Assembly (NCBI GenBank): GCA_045600225.1
Contig: JAZRXL010000068.1
Location: 1-64,000, forward strand
Source: UBA1181 sp045600225
GTDB lineage: Bacteria > Bacteroidota > Bacteroidia > Bacteroidales > Paludibacteraceae
Direction: 5' to 3'
DNA length: 64,000 bases
The position numbers and the translations under genes were made by a program. Shown piece after piece: positions 32,768 to 41,637 of the stretch. Positions within the stretch are counted from its first letter, which is position 1, and every line of letters starts with the position of its first letter. Below the pieces are notes generated by a model, which saw nothing but the letters and a program-made list of their open reading frames with translations, was not told where the DNA came from and did not search any database.

Positions 32768-32836
32768 CACCAACCTTCTGTTAAGACGTTACATCCGCCC
32801 CTGTACATGGAACGAAGAGACATGTGCTGGGTAGGG
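32768..32836 (-). repeat. 70-bp intergenic repeat element, copy A
   Basis: Read on the minus strand this 69-base stretch matches 42295-42364 (plus). A 27-base block (32799-32825) is identical, as is a 12-base block CGTCTTAACAGA, and most of the remainder aligns. It contains an inverted repeat (CTGTACATG with CATGTGC around an 11-base loop). It follows directly after the alaS terminator. The rest of the gap to 32920 holds a short GTAGGGAC repeat (32831 and 32847) and nothing else that I recognise. Confidence 0.8.
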
Positions 32837-32920
32837 ACACTATGAGTAGGGACCATCCCTTGGAGTCATGGTATCTTGTCTGAAATTTACTTTATTTTAT
32901 TGGAAACTATTACTCAAAAA

Positions 32921-32954
32921 AAACGGGAGAATGTCGATAGACAAACTCCCGTTT
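32921..32954 (-). terminator. Terminator of the rlmD-zinc ribbon operon
   Basis: AAACGGGAG (32921-32929) pairs with CTCCCGTTT (32946-32954); the minus strand then has a long T-run. Confidence 0.82.
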
Positions 32955-32974
32955 CATATTGCTTTATCTTCTGA

Positions 32975-33739
32975 TTAGATATTTCCTTGTTTTTCGCTAG
33001 CCATCTCTTGGTCGATAAGGATTCTTCCGCAATACTCGCAAACGATTACCTTTTTACGAATACGGATGTCCAACTGTCTTTGAGGTGGAATCTTGTTGAA
33101 GCAACCTCCACAAGCATCACGCTCCACAGGAACAACTGCCAATCCGTTTCTTGCATTCTTACGGATGCGCTTGAATGCGTTTAGAAGACGCTCTTCAATC
33201 ATTCCTTCGATCTCTTTTGCCTTGTCGCGAAGTCTCTCTTCTTCTTGCTTTGTCTCTGATACAATCTCGTCCAACTCAGCCTTCTTTTGAGCCAAATCTT
33301 CTTGACGATCTGCAATCAAGTTTTGAGTCTTCTCTAACTCTTCTCTCTTGATTTCGCTATTTCTTTTAGCTTCTCTAATTCTCTTTTCATGCAATTCGAT
33401 ATCCAATGATTGGAACTCGATTTCCTTAGAAAGATTTTCGTATTCACGATTGTTTTTTACATTTCCTTGTTGCTCTTGGTACTTCTTGATAAGTCCCTTT
33501 GCTGCTTCGATGTCACCCTTTCTTCCTGTGATTTCAGAATCAATTTGGCGAACTTCTTCATTTAAGTTGGCAACGCGAGTGGTCAATCCTGCGATTTCAT
33601 CTTCCAAGTCTTGTACTTCTAATGGAAGTTCACCTCTCAAAGTCTTGATTTTGTCGATCTCTGAATTTACTAATTGTAGATCGAAGAGTGCTTTCAACTT
33701 CTCTTCTACAGAAATCTCTTTTGTATCTTTTTCTGACAT
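32975..33739 (-). CDS. Coiled-coil zinc ribbon protein (COG1579)
   Basis: The 254-residue product is a long coiled coil (about residues 10-190) ending in a C4 zinc ribbon: CGGCFNKIP and later CEYCGRIL. This is the COG1579 family, proposed nucleic-acid-binding or ribosome-associated proteins. In Bacteroidetes it regularly follows the Nif3-like gene, as here, where it starts 3 bases after that stop. The function is unproven. Confidence 0.9.
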   Translation of the reverse strand: MSEKDTKEISVEEKLKALFDLQLVNSEIDKIKTLRGELPLEVQDLEDEIAGLTTRVANLNEEVRQIDSEITGRKGDIEAAKGLIKKYQEQQGNVKNNREYENLSKEIEFQSLDIELHEKRIREAKRNSEIKREELEKTQNLIADRQEDLAQKKAELDEIVSETKQEEERLRDKAKEIEGMIEERLLNAFKRIRKNARNGLAVVPVERDACGGCFNKIPPQRQLDIRIRKKVIVCEYCGRILIDQEMASEKQGNI

Positions 33740-33742
33740 ATC

Positions 33743-34519
33743 TTATATGTAATTAATCGGATTAGTTTTGCTATCTGAAAAATATACCGCAAAGTTAGCA
33801 TTATTTTTTGAAACTATCTCATAAAAAATCTCTTTTGTGAATTGCTCTGACTCAAAATGTCCTAAATCTGCAAGTATTATTCGATTGTCGGCATCAAAAA
33901 ACTGATGATATTTAATATCTGCAGTTAAATAGATGTCTGCATTCTTCTGAATAGCAATAGGTAAGAACTCGTGGCCTGAGCCTCCACAAAGGGCTACTTT
34001 CTTTATCTTCTTCCCTTCTGGCAGGTTGGTATGGCGTATACATCCAACGTTTAACATCTCTTTTATCTCGTTTAGGAACTGAACGGGATCTTTCTCTTCT
34101 TTCAAAAGCCCTATGGATCCTAAACCATAACCATCTTCTTCACACAAGAAATCCACATCGGTTAACCCCAGTTTTTCTGCTAATTTATAACTTACTCCTT
34201 TAGGGTATTTGTCAACATTGGTGTGGCCTGCATAGATGGTGATATGATTCTCAATTGCTTTTATAACGCAACGAGAGACATAGTTGGATGGCGTGATCTT
34301 TTTCAAACCTCCAAAAATAAGAGGGTGGTGGGATATGATCATATTGCATCCCTTTTGGAAAGCTTCGTCAATTACTTCCTCTGTAACATCCAATGATATT
34401 AGGATGCCAGTAACATCAGAGTTGGGGTCTCCAACCTGAAAACCGCAGTTGTCGTACGATTCTTGGTAATGAAGAGGACAAACCTCTTCGATTTGTCTTG
34501 CTATCTCTGATGCCTTCAT
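33743..34519 (-). CDS. Nif3-like dinuclear metal centre hexameric protein
   Basis: The 258-residue protein has the Nif3 metal ligands: IISHHPLIFGGLKK (His-His), AGHTNVDKYPKG (HxNxD) and, near the end, LADLGHFESEQFT (HxxxE). It is the short form, without the inserted PII-like domain found in many Bacteroidetes homologues of about 365 residues. Annotations as GTP cyclohydrolase type 2 rest on weak evidence. It overlaps the phosphoesterase gene by 4 bases (ATGA). Confidence 0.92.
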   Translation of the reverse strand: MKASEIARQIEEVCPLHYQESYDNCGFQVGDPNSDVTGILISLDVTEEVIDEAFQKGCNMIISHHPLIFGGLKKITPSNYVSRCVIKAIENHITIYAGHTNVDKYPKGVSYKLAEKLGLTDVDFLCEEDGYGLGSIGLLKEEKDPVQFLNEIKEMLNVGCIRHTNLPEGKKIKKVALCGGSGHEFLPIAIQKNADIYLTADIKYHQFFDADNRIILADLGHFESEQFTKEIFYEIVSKNNANFAVYFSDSKTNPINYI

Positions 34520-35697
34520 TTTTGCTTCTTTTTTAGTGTGATAAGGGAATATTCAGGTCTCATGCCTATTCTTGCGGGTATACCTACGCAGCCGATACCT
34601 CTTGAAACGAGGATGGATTTGTTACCCTCTTGGTAAAGTCCGTCCCAATAGTCGAACAGTATTTTTGCAGGGGAACATTTGAAACTTCCTATTTCAATTC
34701 CTAATTGTGCAGCGTGCGTATGTCCGGATAGCGTTAGGTCTATATCCGTTTTGTCGCAGATGCTATCCTTCCAATATGTTGGGTCGTGAGATAGGAGTAT
34801 TTTTGTTTCAAATCCTTCCGTGCCATGCATTGCTTTGGAAAGGTCTGCATGGTTGGTTTCTTCTTTTCTTCCCCAGTTTTCAATGCCTATGATAGCAATA
34901 GAGTCATTCCCTCTGTAGATGGTTTTGGATTGGTTTAATAAAAGTTTAAAGCCGAAGTCTCTAAATTTTTGTCGAACAGCAATCTTGTTTAGTTCTTTAA
35001 GGTCTTCATTGTCCCACTGGAAATAGACACTGTAGTCGTGGTTTCCTAAAACAGCCAACTTTGGAGTTGTGTCGTTCAAACGGTCGAAGACTTGCTTCCA
35101 TTTGTTGCATTCTGTTGCAAAATTATTGACAAGGTCTCCTGTGAAAACAATCAAATCGGGGTGTTGATTGTTGATGGAATCCATAAGAGGAATTAGTTTG
35201 TCTTGAGAATAGGTGAATGTTCCCAAGTGAGCATCACTGATCTGAACAATTTTATATTCCTCGAATGAAGACGGCAAGTTCTCTATTTCAACGCTATATT
35301 CGCCTTTTTTGAAATCAAACCTTTTCACAAATACACCATGTAGGATGGTGAAAAAGGCTATGATAGCAAGCACATAGCCCAAGTTGTGGATCCAACGCCA
35401 TCGTTTTTTTGTTGCAAAATATACAAGGTCACAAGTACTGAACACTAATTTTGGAATGTAAACCGCGCCTAATGTTGTGATGAACATTATTAAGCGGAAG
35501 TTCGTTTCAGGTGAGTAAATGTGGTTTATATTTAGCATAATAGCAAGAGACACCACTACGAAATAGATGGATACAATTCCGTGTAATATGCTTGTTGATC
35601 TATTGGTTATGTTTCTCATAAACCTCTGATAAAGATAGAGATCGGGGAGAATAACCAACAATGCTAAGGCTATAAGTGCTCCTGTGTAGACATGCAT
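34516..35697 (-). CDS. Membrane metallophosphoesterase (YkuE/YaeI-like)
   Basis: The 393-residue protein has four N-terminal membrane helices (about 3-135) and a calcineurin-type domain with all metal motifs: DAHLG, FTGDLVNN, GNHDYS, SHDPTYW and SGHTHAAQ. Relatives hydrolyse UDP-diacylglucosamine or other phosphoesters at the membrane; the substrate here is unknown. It lies 4 bases after rlmD and overlaps the Nif3-like gene. Confidence 0.9.
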   Translation of the reverse strand: MHVYTGALIALALLVILPDLYLYQRFMRNITNRSTSILHGIVSIYFVVVSLAIMLNINHIYSPETNFRLIMFITTLGAVYIPKLVFSTCDLVYFATKKRWRWIHNLGYVLAIIAFFTILHGVFVKRFDFKKGEYSVEIENLPSSFEEYKIVQISDAHLGTFTYSQDKLIPLMDSINNQHPDLIVFTGDLVNNFATECNKWKQVFDRLNDTTPKLAVLGNHDYSVYFQWDNEDLKELNKIAVRQKFRDFGFKLLLNQSKTIYRGNDSIAIIGIENWGRKEETNHADLSKAMHGTEGFETKILLSHDPTYWKDSICDKTDIDLTLSGHTHAAQLGIEIGSFKCSPAKILFDYWDGLYQEGNKSILVSRGIGCVGIPARIGMRPEYSLITLKKKQK

Positions 35698-35701
35698 GGG
35701 A

Positions 35702-37111
35702 TTATCGCAATTCTAAAGCAACGACATTCTCCACATGGTGAGTGTGAGGGAACATATCTACAGGTTGAACTGCAGTTACTTTATATTTTACATCTAAAAG
35801 ATTCAAGTCTCTTGCTTGGGTAGCAGGGTTGCAGCTAACATAGACAATTCTTTTTGGCTCTGCAGAAAGGATTGTTTCAACAACATCAGGATGCATACCA
35901 TCTCTTGGAGGGTCGGTAATGATGACATCAGGTCTGCCGTGTTTTTCAACAAATTCTTTTGTCAATATGTTTTTCATGTCACCTGCATAGAATAGGGTGT
36001 TGTCGATATTGTTATTTTCTGCATTAACCTTTGCGTCTTCAATGGCCTCTGGTACATATTCGATACCAACCACTTTCTTCGCTTGTTTTGCTACGAAGCA
36101 GGCAATGGTTCCTGTGCCTGTGTAAAGGTCATAAACCAATTCGTCGCCTGTGAGTTGTGCAAAGTTTCTTGCCACTTTATATAGTTCGTATGCTTGTGCG
36201 CTGTTTGTTTGGTAGAAAGACTTTGGTCCGATTTTGAATTTAAGTCCTTCCATCTCTTCAAATATATGGTCACGACCTTTGAACACAAAAGTTTCCTGGT
36301 CTGTGATTGTGTCATTACATTTACTGTTGATGACATATATAAGAGAGGTGATTTGCGGGAATTGCTCCACCAAGTGGTTGAGAAGAGCTTCTCTTGCTTC
36401 CTTGTCTTCGTGATAGAAGACAACGGTTAGCATTATTTCTCCTGTGCTTGCTGTCCTTACAACGATAGTTCTCAAGAAACCTTCGTGATTGCGAAGGTCA
36501 AAGAACGGAAGGTTGTGTTTTGCTGCATACTCTTTGATGCAATCGCGTATTTGGTCGCACACTTCGTCTTGAAGATGGCATTTTTCGATGTCCAACACTT
36601 TGTCAAACATGCCTGGAATATGAAAGCCTAAAGCGTTCATGTTGTCGAATGAGGCACCCGACGCCACTTGCTCGTAAGTAAGCCACTTCTTGTTTGAGAA
36701 GGTAAACTCTAGTTTGTTTCTGTACCTTTCAATCTTGGCAGAACCCAAGATAGGAGAGATCTCAGGCAACTCCACTTTGCCAATACGAAGAAGGTTGTTG
36801 TAGACTTGGTCTTGTTTTGCCTTCAGTTGGTCTTCGTATGGGAGAATTTGCCATTTGCAACCTCCGCAGACGCCATAATGGGAGCAGAAGGCCTCTGATC
36901 TTCTCTCCGAGTATTTATGGATCTTAACCACACGACCTTCCATGTAACTGTTTTTCTTGCGAGTTACTTGAAGGTCAACAATGTCGCCTGGAACTACAAA
37001 TTGTGTGAACACAACCATATCGTTCACTTTCGCAATGGCCTTACCTTCGTTGGCAACACCAGTGATCTCTATGTTTTCTAAAAGGGGTAGTTTCTTGTCT
37101 CTTCTTCCCAT
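35702..37111 (-). CDS. rlmD: 23S rRNA (uracil-5-)-methyltransferase, RlmD/TrmA family
   Basis: The 469-residue protein has an N-terminal TRAM domain (about 10-65), a [4Fe-4S] motif CSHYGVCGGCKW with a fourth Cys in DIEKCHLQ, a SAM-binding motif DLYTGTGTIACF, and the catalytic YVSCNPAT. This set defines the class I uracil-C5 methyltransferases; RlmD methylates U1939, but RlmCD-like dual specificity or tRNA activity cannot be separated by eye. First gene of a four-gene operon; -7 box at 37153-37160 (minus). Confidence 0.9.
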   Translation of the reverse strand: MGRRDKKLPLLENIEITGVANEGKAIAKVNDMVVFTQFVVPGDIVDLQVTRKKNSYMEGRVVKIHKYSERRSEAFCSHYGVCGGCKWQILPYEDQLKAKQDQVYNNLLRIGKVELPEISPILGSAKIERYRNKLEFTFSNKKWLTYEQVASGASFDNMNALGFHIPGMFDKVLDIEKCHLQDEVCDQIRDCIKEYAAKHNLPFFDLRNHEGFLRTIVVRTASTGEIMLTVVFYHEDKEAREALLNHLVEQFPQITSLIYVINSKCNDTITDQETFVFKGRDHIFEEMEGLKFKIGPKSFYQTNSAQAYELYKVARNFAQLTGDELVYDLYTGTGTIACFVAKQAKKVVGIEYVPEAIEDAKVNAENNNIDNTLFYAGDMKNILTKEFVEKHGRPDVIITDPPRDGMHPDVVETILSAEPKRIVYVSCNPATQARDLNLLDVKYKVTAVQPVDMFPHTHHVENVVALELR

Positions 37112-37152
37112 ATTTTTATTTCAGAGTCGATTAATCGAATATGTTATTTCTG

Positions 37153-37160
37153 CAAAAATA
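37153..37160 (-). promoter_or_regulatory. -7 promoter box of the rlmD operon
   Basis: Minus strand TATTTTTG fits TAnnTTTG, 41 bases before the start at 37111. Confidence 0.5.
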
Positions 37161-37226
37161 AACATTTTTCGTTGTATTAGGTGTAAGATAGTGAATCTAA
37201 AATGTCTAAAAAAAAGAAAAAAAGCG

Positions 37227-37234
37227 TAATTTTG
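37227..37234 (+). promoter_or_regulatory. -7 promoter box of the DUF3078 gene
   Basis: TAATTTTG fits TAnnTTTG, 40 bases before the start at 37275. No TTTG at -33. Confidence 0.5.
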
Positions 37235-37274
37235 CGCAAAATTTTAAAACATAGTTTTATTTAATTTATCAAGA

Positions 37275-38441
37275 ATGAAGAAATTCAACATTTCAGTTAT
37301 GTTCGCTTTGTTGTCTGGAATGGCAATGGCAAACGGAGAGTTGGTGTCGACTGCGGTTTCATTAGAGAATGAAAAAGAAGTAGAAACTGCTGCAGATACT
37401 GCAAAATGGACTTTTTCGGGTTCTATGGGTGTTAACGCTAATCAAGCTTACTTCAATGATTACTGTGTTGATGGAGCAGGTTTGAGTGTTGCATTGGATG
37501 CATACCTTACTTTGAATGCGAATATGACAAAAGGTAGACATTTGTGGGAGAACTCATTGTCTGCTAAATATGGAATGATTTATTCATCAGAGTTTACAGG
37601 TGAAGATAAGATCCGTAAGAACATTGACGAACTAATCCTTACAACAAAGTATGGATATAAGATTTCTAAGACTTGGTACGTTGCTGCAATGGCAGGTGTT
37701 GAGACTCAATTCACAAAGGGTTACGACTATGCTGAGAATTATGAGGGTAAGGATTCTGCCTATGTCACTTCAAAATTCTTCGCTCCTGGTTATGTTAGAG
37801 CATCTTTAGGATTCGAGCACATTCCTAACAAGTACTTCTCTATGTTCATTGCTCCTGCATCTCTTCGTCTTGCAGTTTGTGCAAATGATTCTTTAGGAAA
37901 GTATTATGGTATGGAGTTGGATACAGTAACTAACCTTTACAAGCACGTAAGACCTGATGTGGGTGCATACATTAAGTTGAAGTCAGATTTCGATATCACA
38001 AAGAACCTTCACTTCTTCAGCACATTGGAGTGGTTCCATGCATATAACTCTGCATTGAAGAGCTTCTCTGACGAGTATGTTGATGGATACAAAACTGCAG
38101 CAGCAGAATTCTTCGAGAATAACAACCATAGTTTAGATGGCTTTGAGTATGCTGAAAAGGCTTCATACGTTGATGATTGGTCATGGTACATCAAGTGGAA
38201 ACTTGAGTTGCTGTTGAAGGTTTCTAAGTATGTGAATATTACTTTCAAGACTCAATTGAAGTATGATAACGCAGAGTACAAGTCGCTTGATGTTAACAAG
38301 TACACTGATGGATATGATGCAATGAAGTCATACGAGCAAAAGAAATCAAGAGAAAGATTGGAGAAAGGAAACTATGGATTGCAAAAAGCAGGTGTTCAAT
38401 TCTGGGAGTCTGCTTCTGTAGGTGTTTCTTACACATTCTAA
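37275..38441 (+). CDS. DUF3078 outer membrane protein
   Basis: The 388-residue product has a signal peptide (cleavage near AMAN) and a DUF3078 beta-barrel: WTFSGSMGVNANQAYFNDY, LSVALDAYLTLNAN, KNIDELILTTKYGYKI, and C-terminal SASVGVSYTF with terminal phenylalanine. DUF3078 proteins are outer membrane barrels confined to Bacteroidetes, with no known substrate. The HAD phosphatase starts 10 bases after its stop, so the two are co-transcribed. Confidence 0.87.
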   Translation: MKKFNISVMFALLSGMAMANGELVSTAVSLENEKEVETAADTAKWTFSGSMGVNANQAYFNDYCVDGAGLSVALDAYLTLNANMTKGRHLWENSLSAKYGMIYSSEFTGEDKIRKNIDELILTTKYGYKISKTWYVAAMAGVETQFTKGYDYAENYEGKDSAYVTSKFFAPGYVRASLGFEHIPNKYFSMFIAPASLRLAVCANDSLGKYYGMELDTVTNLYKHVRPDVGAYIKLKSDFDITKNLHFFSTLEWFHAYNSALKSFSDEYVDGYKTAAAEFFENNNHSLDGFEYAEKASYVDDWSWYIKWKLELLLKVSKYVNITFKTQLKYDNAEYKSLDVNKYTDGYDAMKSYEQKKSRERLEKGNYGLQKAGVQFWESASVGVSYTF

Positions 38442-38451
38442 AAAAGTTAGT

Positions 38452-39165
38452 ATGTTGGATACGAACAAAATAAACGCTCTTAAGTCATTGGACTTGAGAG
38501 CGTTTCTCTTCGATATGGATGGAGTATTGTATGACTCTATGCCATTTCATGCACAAGCCTGGTCATACGCTTTTGAGCAGGAAGGAATAGCCTTTGATCA
38601 TTACAATGTATATATGAGAGAAGGAATGACAGGGTCTTCGACGGTGGAAGAGGTGTTTGAAAGCCAGTTGCACAAGAAGGCGACAGAAGAAGATTGCAAG
38701 AGAATATATAAGGTGAAGGCGGATTATTTCAATTCGTTGGGAGAAGCCAAGGAGGTGCCTCATGTGGCGGATGTAATCCGTTTTATCCAGCAAAGCCATA
38801 AATCCATCTTTTTGGTTACTGGTTCAGGTCAACTCACGTTGATAGACCGGTTGGAGCACTCTTTCCCTGGCGCATTTGTGAAAGAGCGAATGGTGACTGC
38901 CTTCGATGTGAAGAAAGGAAAACCAGATCCAGAACCTTATTTGATGGCGTTGAAGAAGGGTGGTCTTTCGCCTAATCAGGCAATAGTGATTGAAAATGCT
39001 CCAATGGGAGTTCGGTCAGCAAAAGCTGCAGGTGTGTTTACTATTGCAGTAAACACAGGAATATTAAAAGATGAAGAGTTGTTGAAAGAGGGTGCAGATC
39101 TTTTATACCCATCTATGAAAGAGCTATTAAAGGATTTACCATTGATTATATCTCCTTCAAAATGA
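38452..39165 (+). CDS. HAD family hydrolase, beta-phosphoglucomutase-like
   Basis: The start at 38452 (MLDTNKINALKSLDLRAFLF) follows the DUF3078 stop by 10 bases and gives 237 residues. HAD motifs are complete: DMDGVLYDS (Asp21, Asp23), VTGSGQ, the Lys in KKGKPDPEPY, and ENAPMGVRSAKAAG. A helical cap lies between motifs I and II, as in beta-phosphoglucomutase and sugar-phosphatases. The substrate is probably a sugar phosphate; the position after an outer membrane barrel does not define it. Confidence 0.88.
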   Translation: MLDTNKINALKSLDLRAFLFDMDGVLYDSMPFHAQAWSYAFEQEGIAFDHYNVYMREGMTGSSTVEEVFESQLHKKATEEDCKRIYKVKADYFNSLGEAKEVPHVADVIRFIQQSHKSIFLVTGSGQLTLIDRLEHSFPGAFVKERMVTAFDVKKGKPDPEPYLMALKKGGLSPNQAIVIENAPMGVRSAKAAGVFTIAVNTGILKDEELLKEGADLLYPSMKELLKDLPLIISPSK

Positions 39166-39225
39166 TTTTTTTTGATTTCTGTTACTATTTTTTTAAAAGA
39201 AGTTTCTCTTTTAATATTTTTTAAA

Positions 39226-39233
39226 TATCTTTG
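39226..39233 (+). promoter_or_regulatory. -7 promoter box of the porin family gene
   Basis: TATCTTTG, the best form of the -7 box, with TTTC 19 bases upstream at the -33 place; 56 bases before the start at 39290. Confidence 0.65.
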
Positions 39234-39289
39234 CGCTGTTTGTTCCGAAGTGGGCAAATGAAAGAAAGGTTACAAAACATAATTAAAAT

Positions 39290-39988
39290 ATGAAAAAGAT
39301 TGTTTTCGCTCTTTTGGCGATGTTATTTGCTTCATTGACAATTTCAGCACAAAAGGAGGTTAAGGTGCGTTTTGGTGTGGAGGCTGGATTCAACATGACT
39401 AAATGGAATGGAGAGTTGCTTCCAAAATATCCAGAGGTGATCGGAGAGACTGCATCTGATTTCTTCTCTGAATTTAAGTTTGATGATTCTGGTATGAGAC
39501 CAGGATTTCATGCTGGAGGTTTGATGGATTTGGTTATTCAAGATCGTTGGTCTATTCAACCAGAGGTGCTTTTCACAATGGAAGGCTCTAAGATTAAGAT
39601 GGATGATAGTACAGGTTATAAAAACTGTACAGCATTATATATTAGAATTCCTATTTTGGTATATTATAACATCATGAATGTTGGCCCTGGTCAGTTGTCT
39701 CCAGGTTTGGGATTCTTCTTTGCTGGTGGTGTTGGTGGTTCTGTTGAAGGTGGAGGAAAGACCTTTGGTACAGATGGTGTATTGGACGAGTTTGATTGGG
39801 GAGTAAATGTAAAGGTGGCATATGAGTTGCAAAAGGTTGCATCAGGTTTGTATATGTCAGCAGGTTTCTCTCAAGGTTTCACTACATCAAAATCGACAGG
39901 AATAAGCGTGTCTGCAGGATATAAATTCCAATACGCTAAGATCTTTAAGAAGAAATATAACACAGGTATCTTGGAGTATAATCCATAA
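39290..39988 (+). CDS. Outer membrane beta-barrel protein (PorT-like family)
   Basis: The 232-residue product has a signal peptide (cleavage near ISAQ) and an 8-stranded type barrel: VRFGVEAGFNMTKW, RPGFHAGGLMDLVIQDRWSIQPEVLFTMEG, CTALYIRIPILVYYN, and SAGYKFQYAKIF. The pattern fits the 'outer membrane protein beta-barrel' (PorT/OmpW-like) family of Bacteroidetes. It is preceded by a strong promoter and followed, 12 bases later, by the radical SAM/SPASM gene. Confidence 0.83.
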   Translation: MKKIVFALLAMLFASLTISAQKEVKVRFGVEAGFNMTKWNGELLPKYPEVIGETASDFFSEFKFDDSGMRPGFHAGGLMDLVIQDRWSIQPEVLFTMEGSKIKMDDSTGYKNCTALYIRIPILVYYNIMNVGPGQLSPGLGFFFAGGVGGSVEGGGKTFGTDGVLDEFDWGVNVKVAYELQKVASGLYMSAGFSQGFTTSKSTGISVSAGYKFQYAKIFKKKYNTGILEYNP

Positions 39989-40000
39989 TGCCTTGCCTAT

Positions 40001-40828
40001 ATGAAATTTAAGAAAATCTATATAGAGATTACGAATGCGTGTAATTTCGCGTGTAGTTTCTGCTTTAAATCTAATCGAAAAAAAACATTCATATCGCCGA
40101 AAGATTTTTCGGCGATACTTTTTTCTATAAGGCCTTATACAGATTACATCTATTTGCATGTTTTGGGAGAACCTCTGCTTCATCCTGATCTGGATGAGTT
40201 GCTTTCTATGGCAGAAGAAAAAGGATTCCATGTAAATTTAACGACCAATGGTTCTCTTTTGTTGAAGAGGAAGGAGATTTTGGTTCGTCATTCCATAAGA
40301 CAATATAATGTCTCTTTGCACGATGCGGAAGAGAATCTTCCAAAAGAGCAATGGGAAACCTATTGGTTTGAGGTCGTGAATTTTGCCAAAGAATTCTCCG
40401 ATAAAAGTTATTTCTCTTTTCGTTTGTGGAACCAAGGTTCTTCTTCGTCCGAACTATATAATGCTATGTGCATAGAGTTTCTTGAAAAATCCTTTGGCGT
40501 TAAGATATTAGAGCAAGGAAGGAATGTAAAACTGTCAGACCATATTTTTTTACAGAGGTCCGGGCGTTTCTCTTGGCCAGGGGAGAAAGAGTTGGGTAGA
40601 GAAGAAAAGACATGTTACGCACTAAAAGATCATGTTGCTATTTTGGTGGATGGAACTGTGGTGCCATGTTGTTTGGATGCCGATGGTAGTATGGCGTTGG
40701 GAAACATCCATGAGGATAGTTTGGAGAAGATTGTGAAAAGAGAGAGGGCGCTAAGGATTAAAGAGGGATTTCAAAGACATCAAGCAGTAGAACATGTTTG
40801 TAAGGATTGTGGTTTTATGTTGCCGTAA
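40001..40828 (+). CDS. Radical SAM/SPASM domain protein
   Basis: The 275-residue enzyme opens with IYIEITNACNFACSFCFKS, a CxxxCxxC [4Fe-4S] motif (Cys14, 18, 21), and has the GEPLLHPDLDELL segment of the SAM barrel. The C-terminal SPASM region has CYALKDHVAILVDGTVVPCC and CKDCGF, enough cysteines for an auxiliary cluster. SPASM enzymes modify peptides or proteins, but no precursor peptide is seen nearby, so the substrate is open. It follows the PorT-like gene by 12 bases. An unusual terminator-like hairpin lies within its first 120 bases. Confidence 0.88.
   Translation: MKFKKIYIEITNACNFACSFCFKSNRKKTFISPKDFSAILFSIRPYTDYIYLHVLGEPLLHPDLDELLSMAEEKGFHVNLTTNGSLLLKRKEILVRHSIRQYNVSLHDAEENLPKEQWETYWFEVVNFAKEFSDKSYFSFRLWNQGSSSSELYNAMCIEFLEKSFGVKILEQGRNVKLSDHIFLQRSGRFSWPGEKELGREEKTCYALKDHVAILVDGTVVPCCLDADGSMALGNIHEDSLEKIVKRERALRIKEGFQRHQAVEHVCKDCGFMLP
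40093..40125 (+). other. Terminator-like hairpin inside the radical SAM gene
   Basis: ATCGCCGAAA (40093-40102) pairs perfectly with TTTCGGCGAT (40107-40116) around the loop GATT and is followed by AC and six T. It lies 92 bases into the coding region. By form it is an intrinsic terminator, which could lower expression of the enzyme relative to the barrel gene before it. Coding constraint as the cause is also possible. Confidence 0.55.
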
Positions 40829-40857
40829 TTTATGTTGCATAACACAAAATTGTTTTG

Positions 40858-40865
40858 TAATTTTG
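40858..40865 (+). promoter_or_regulatory. -7 promoter box of the first tandem outer membrane gene
   Basis: TAATTTTG, with GTTG 20 bases upstream; 28 bases before the start at 40894. Confidence 0.6.
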
Positions 40866-40893
40866 CGGAAAATTTAAAATTAACGATTAGATC

Positions 40894-41526
40894 ATGAAAA
40901 AGATTTTAGTAGTTATTGCATCTGCACTTACATTTATGTGTGCTAATGCTTCTAATGTAGAGAAAATTCAGTTTGCTAACAAAGGAGATCTTTCTCTAGG
41001 TGCAATGGTTGGTTTGCCTGCAAATTGGCCAGACGCAAACATGCCAATGGTTTCTATTGATGGAATGTGGGGATTGAAAGATGGTTTCATCAACACTAAG
41101 ACTTTTGGACAAAATGGTGCTATTGATTTAGGTGCTTATGTTGGATTCTGCCAATTTGGATGGTCTGATGATTATGCTAAATGGAGCTTCTGGCACTTGC
41201 CAATCGTTGTTCGTTCTGGTTTCCACTGGGAGTTCGTTAAGAAATTGGATGTATATGCTGGTTTCCAAGGTGGTATTGCAATTGAGCATGGTATGAATAA
41301 GATCAAAATTGAAGGTGCAAACGACGATAGAGACGGTAAGGGCTATGTAGGTGGAATCTTTGGTATGTATATTGGTGCTAAATGGATGTTCACTAATGTC
41401 TTTGGTGTAAAACTTGAGTGGTCTGATGACTGGATTAACTGTCATCATGAGGGTAAAGCACATCACCCTCTAGGATGGGGCGATAACATGGCACCTGTCG
41501 CAGCTGGTGTGACATTTAATTTCTAA
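40894..41526 (+). CDS. Outer membrane protein, tandem paralogue 1
   Basis: The 210-residue product has a signal peptide (cleavage near ANAS) followed by SNVEKIQFANKGDLSLGAMVG. Strands alternate through the body and it ends VAAGVTFNF, with a terminal phenylalanine as expected for an outer membrane barrel. The neighbour downstream is a clear paralogue: it shares SNVxxIQFANKG, the block KSKTFGQNGAxDLG in similar form, FEFVKKLDVxAG and GVTFNF. No named family recognised. Each copy has its own terminator. Tandem duplication is the simplest origin. Confidence 0.78.
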   Translation: MKKILVVIASALTFMCANASNVEKIQFANKGDLSLGAMVGLPANWPDANMPMVSIDGMWGLKDGFINTKTFGQNGAIDLGAYVGFCQFGWSDDYAKWSFWHLPIVVRSGFHWEFVKKLDVYAGFQGGIAIEHGMNKIKIEGANDDRDGKGYVGGIFGMYIGAKWMFTNVFGVKLEWSDDWINCHHEGKAHHPLGWGDNMAPVAAGVTFNF

Positions 41527-41544
41527 TTTGATATAATATGTCAT

Positions 41545-41585
41545 AAAAAGTTCTCCCGATGCAAATTGGGAGAACTTTTTTCTTT
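41545..41585 (+). terminator. Terminator after paralogue 1
   Basis: AAAAAGTTCTCCC (41545-41557) pairs with GGGAGAACTTTTT (41568-41580) around a 10-base loop, followed by T-rich sequence. Confidence 0.88.
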
Positions 41586-41637
41586 TTTGGCACGATTTTG
41601 GTAGTATGAAAATGTGTGTAAAGTAAAAAGAAGAAAA

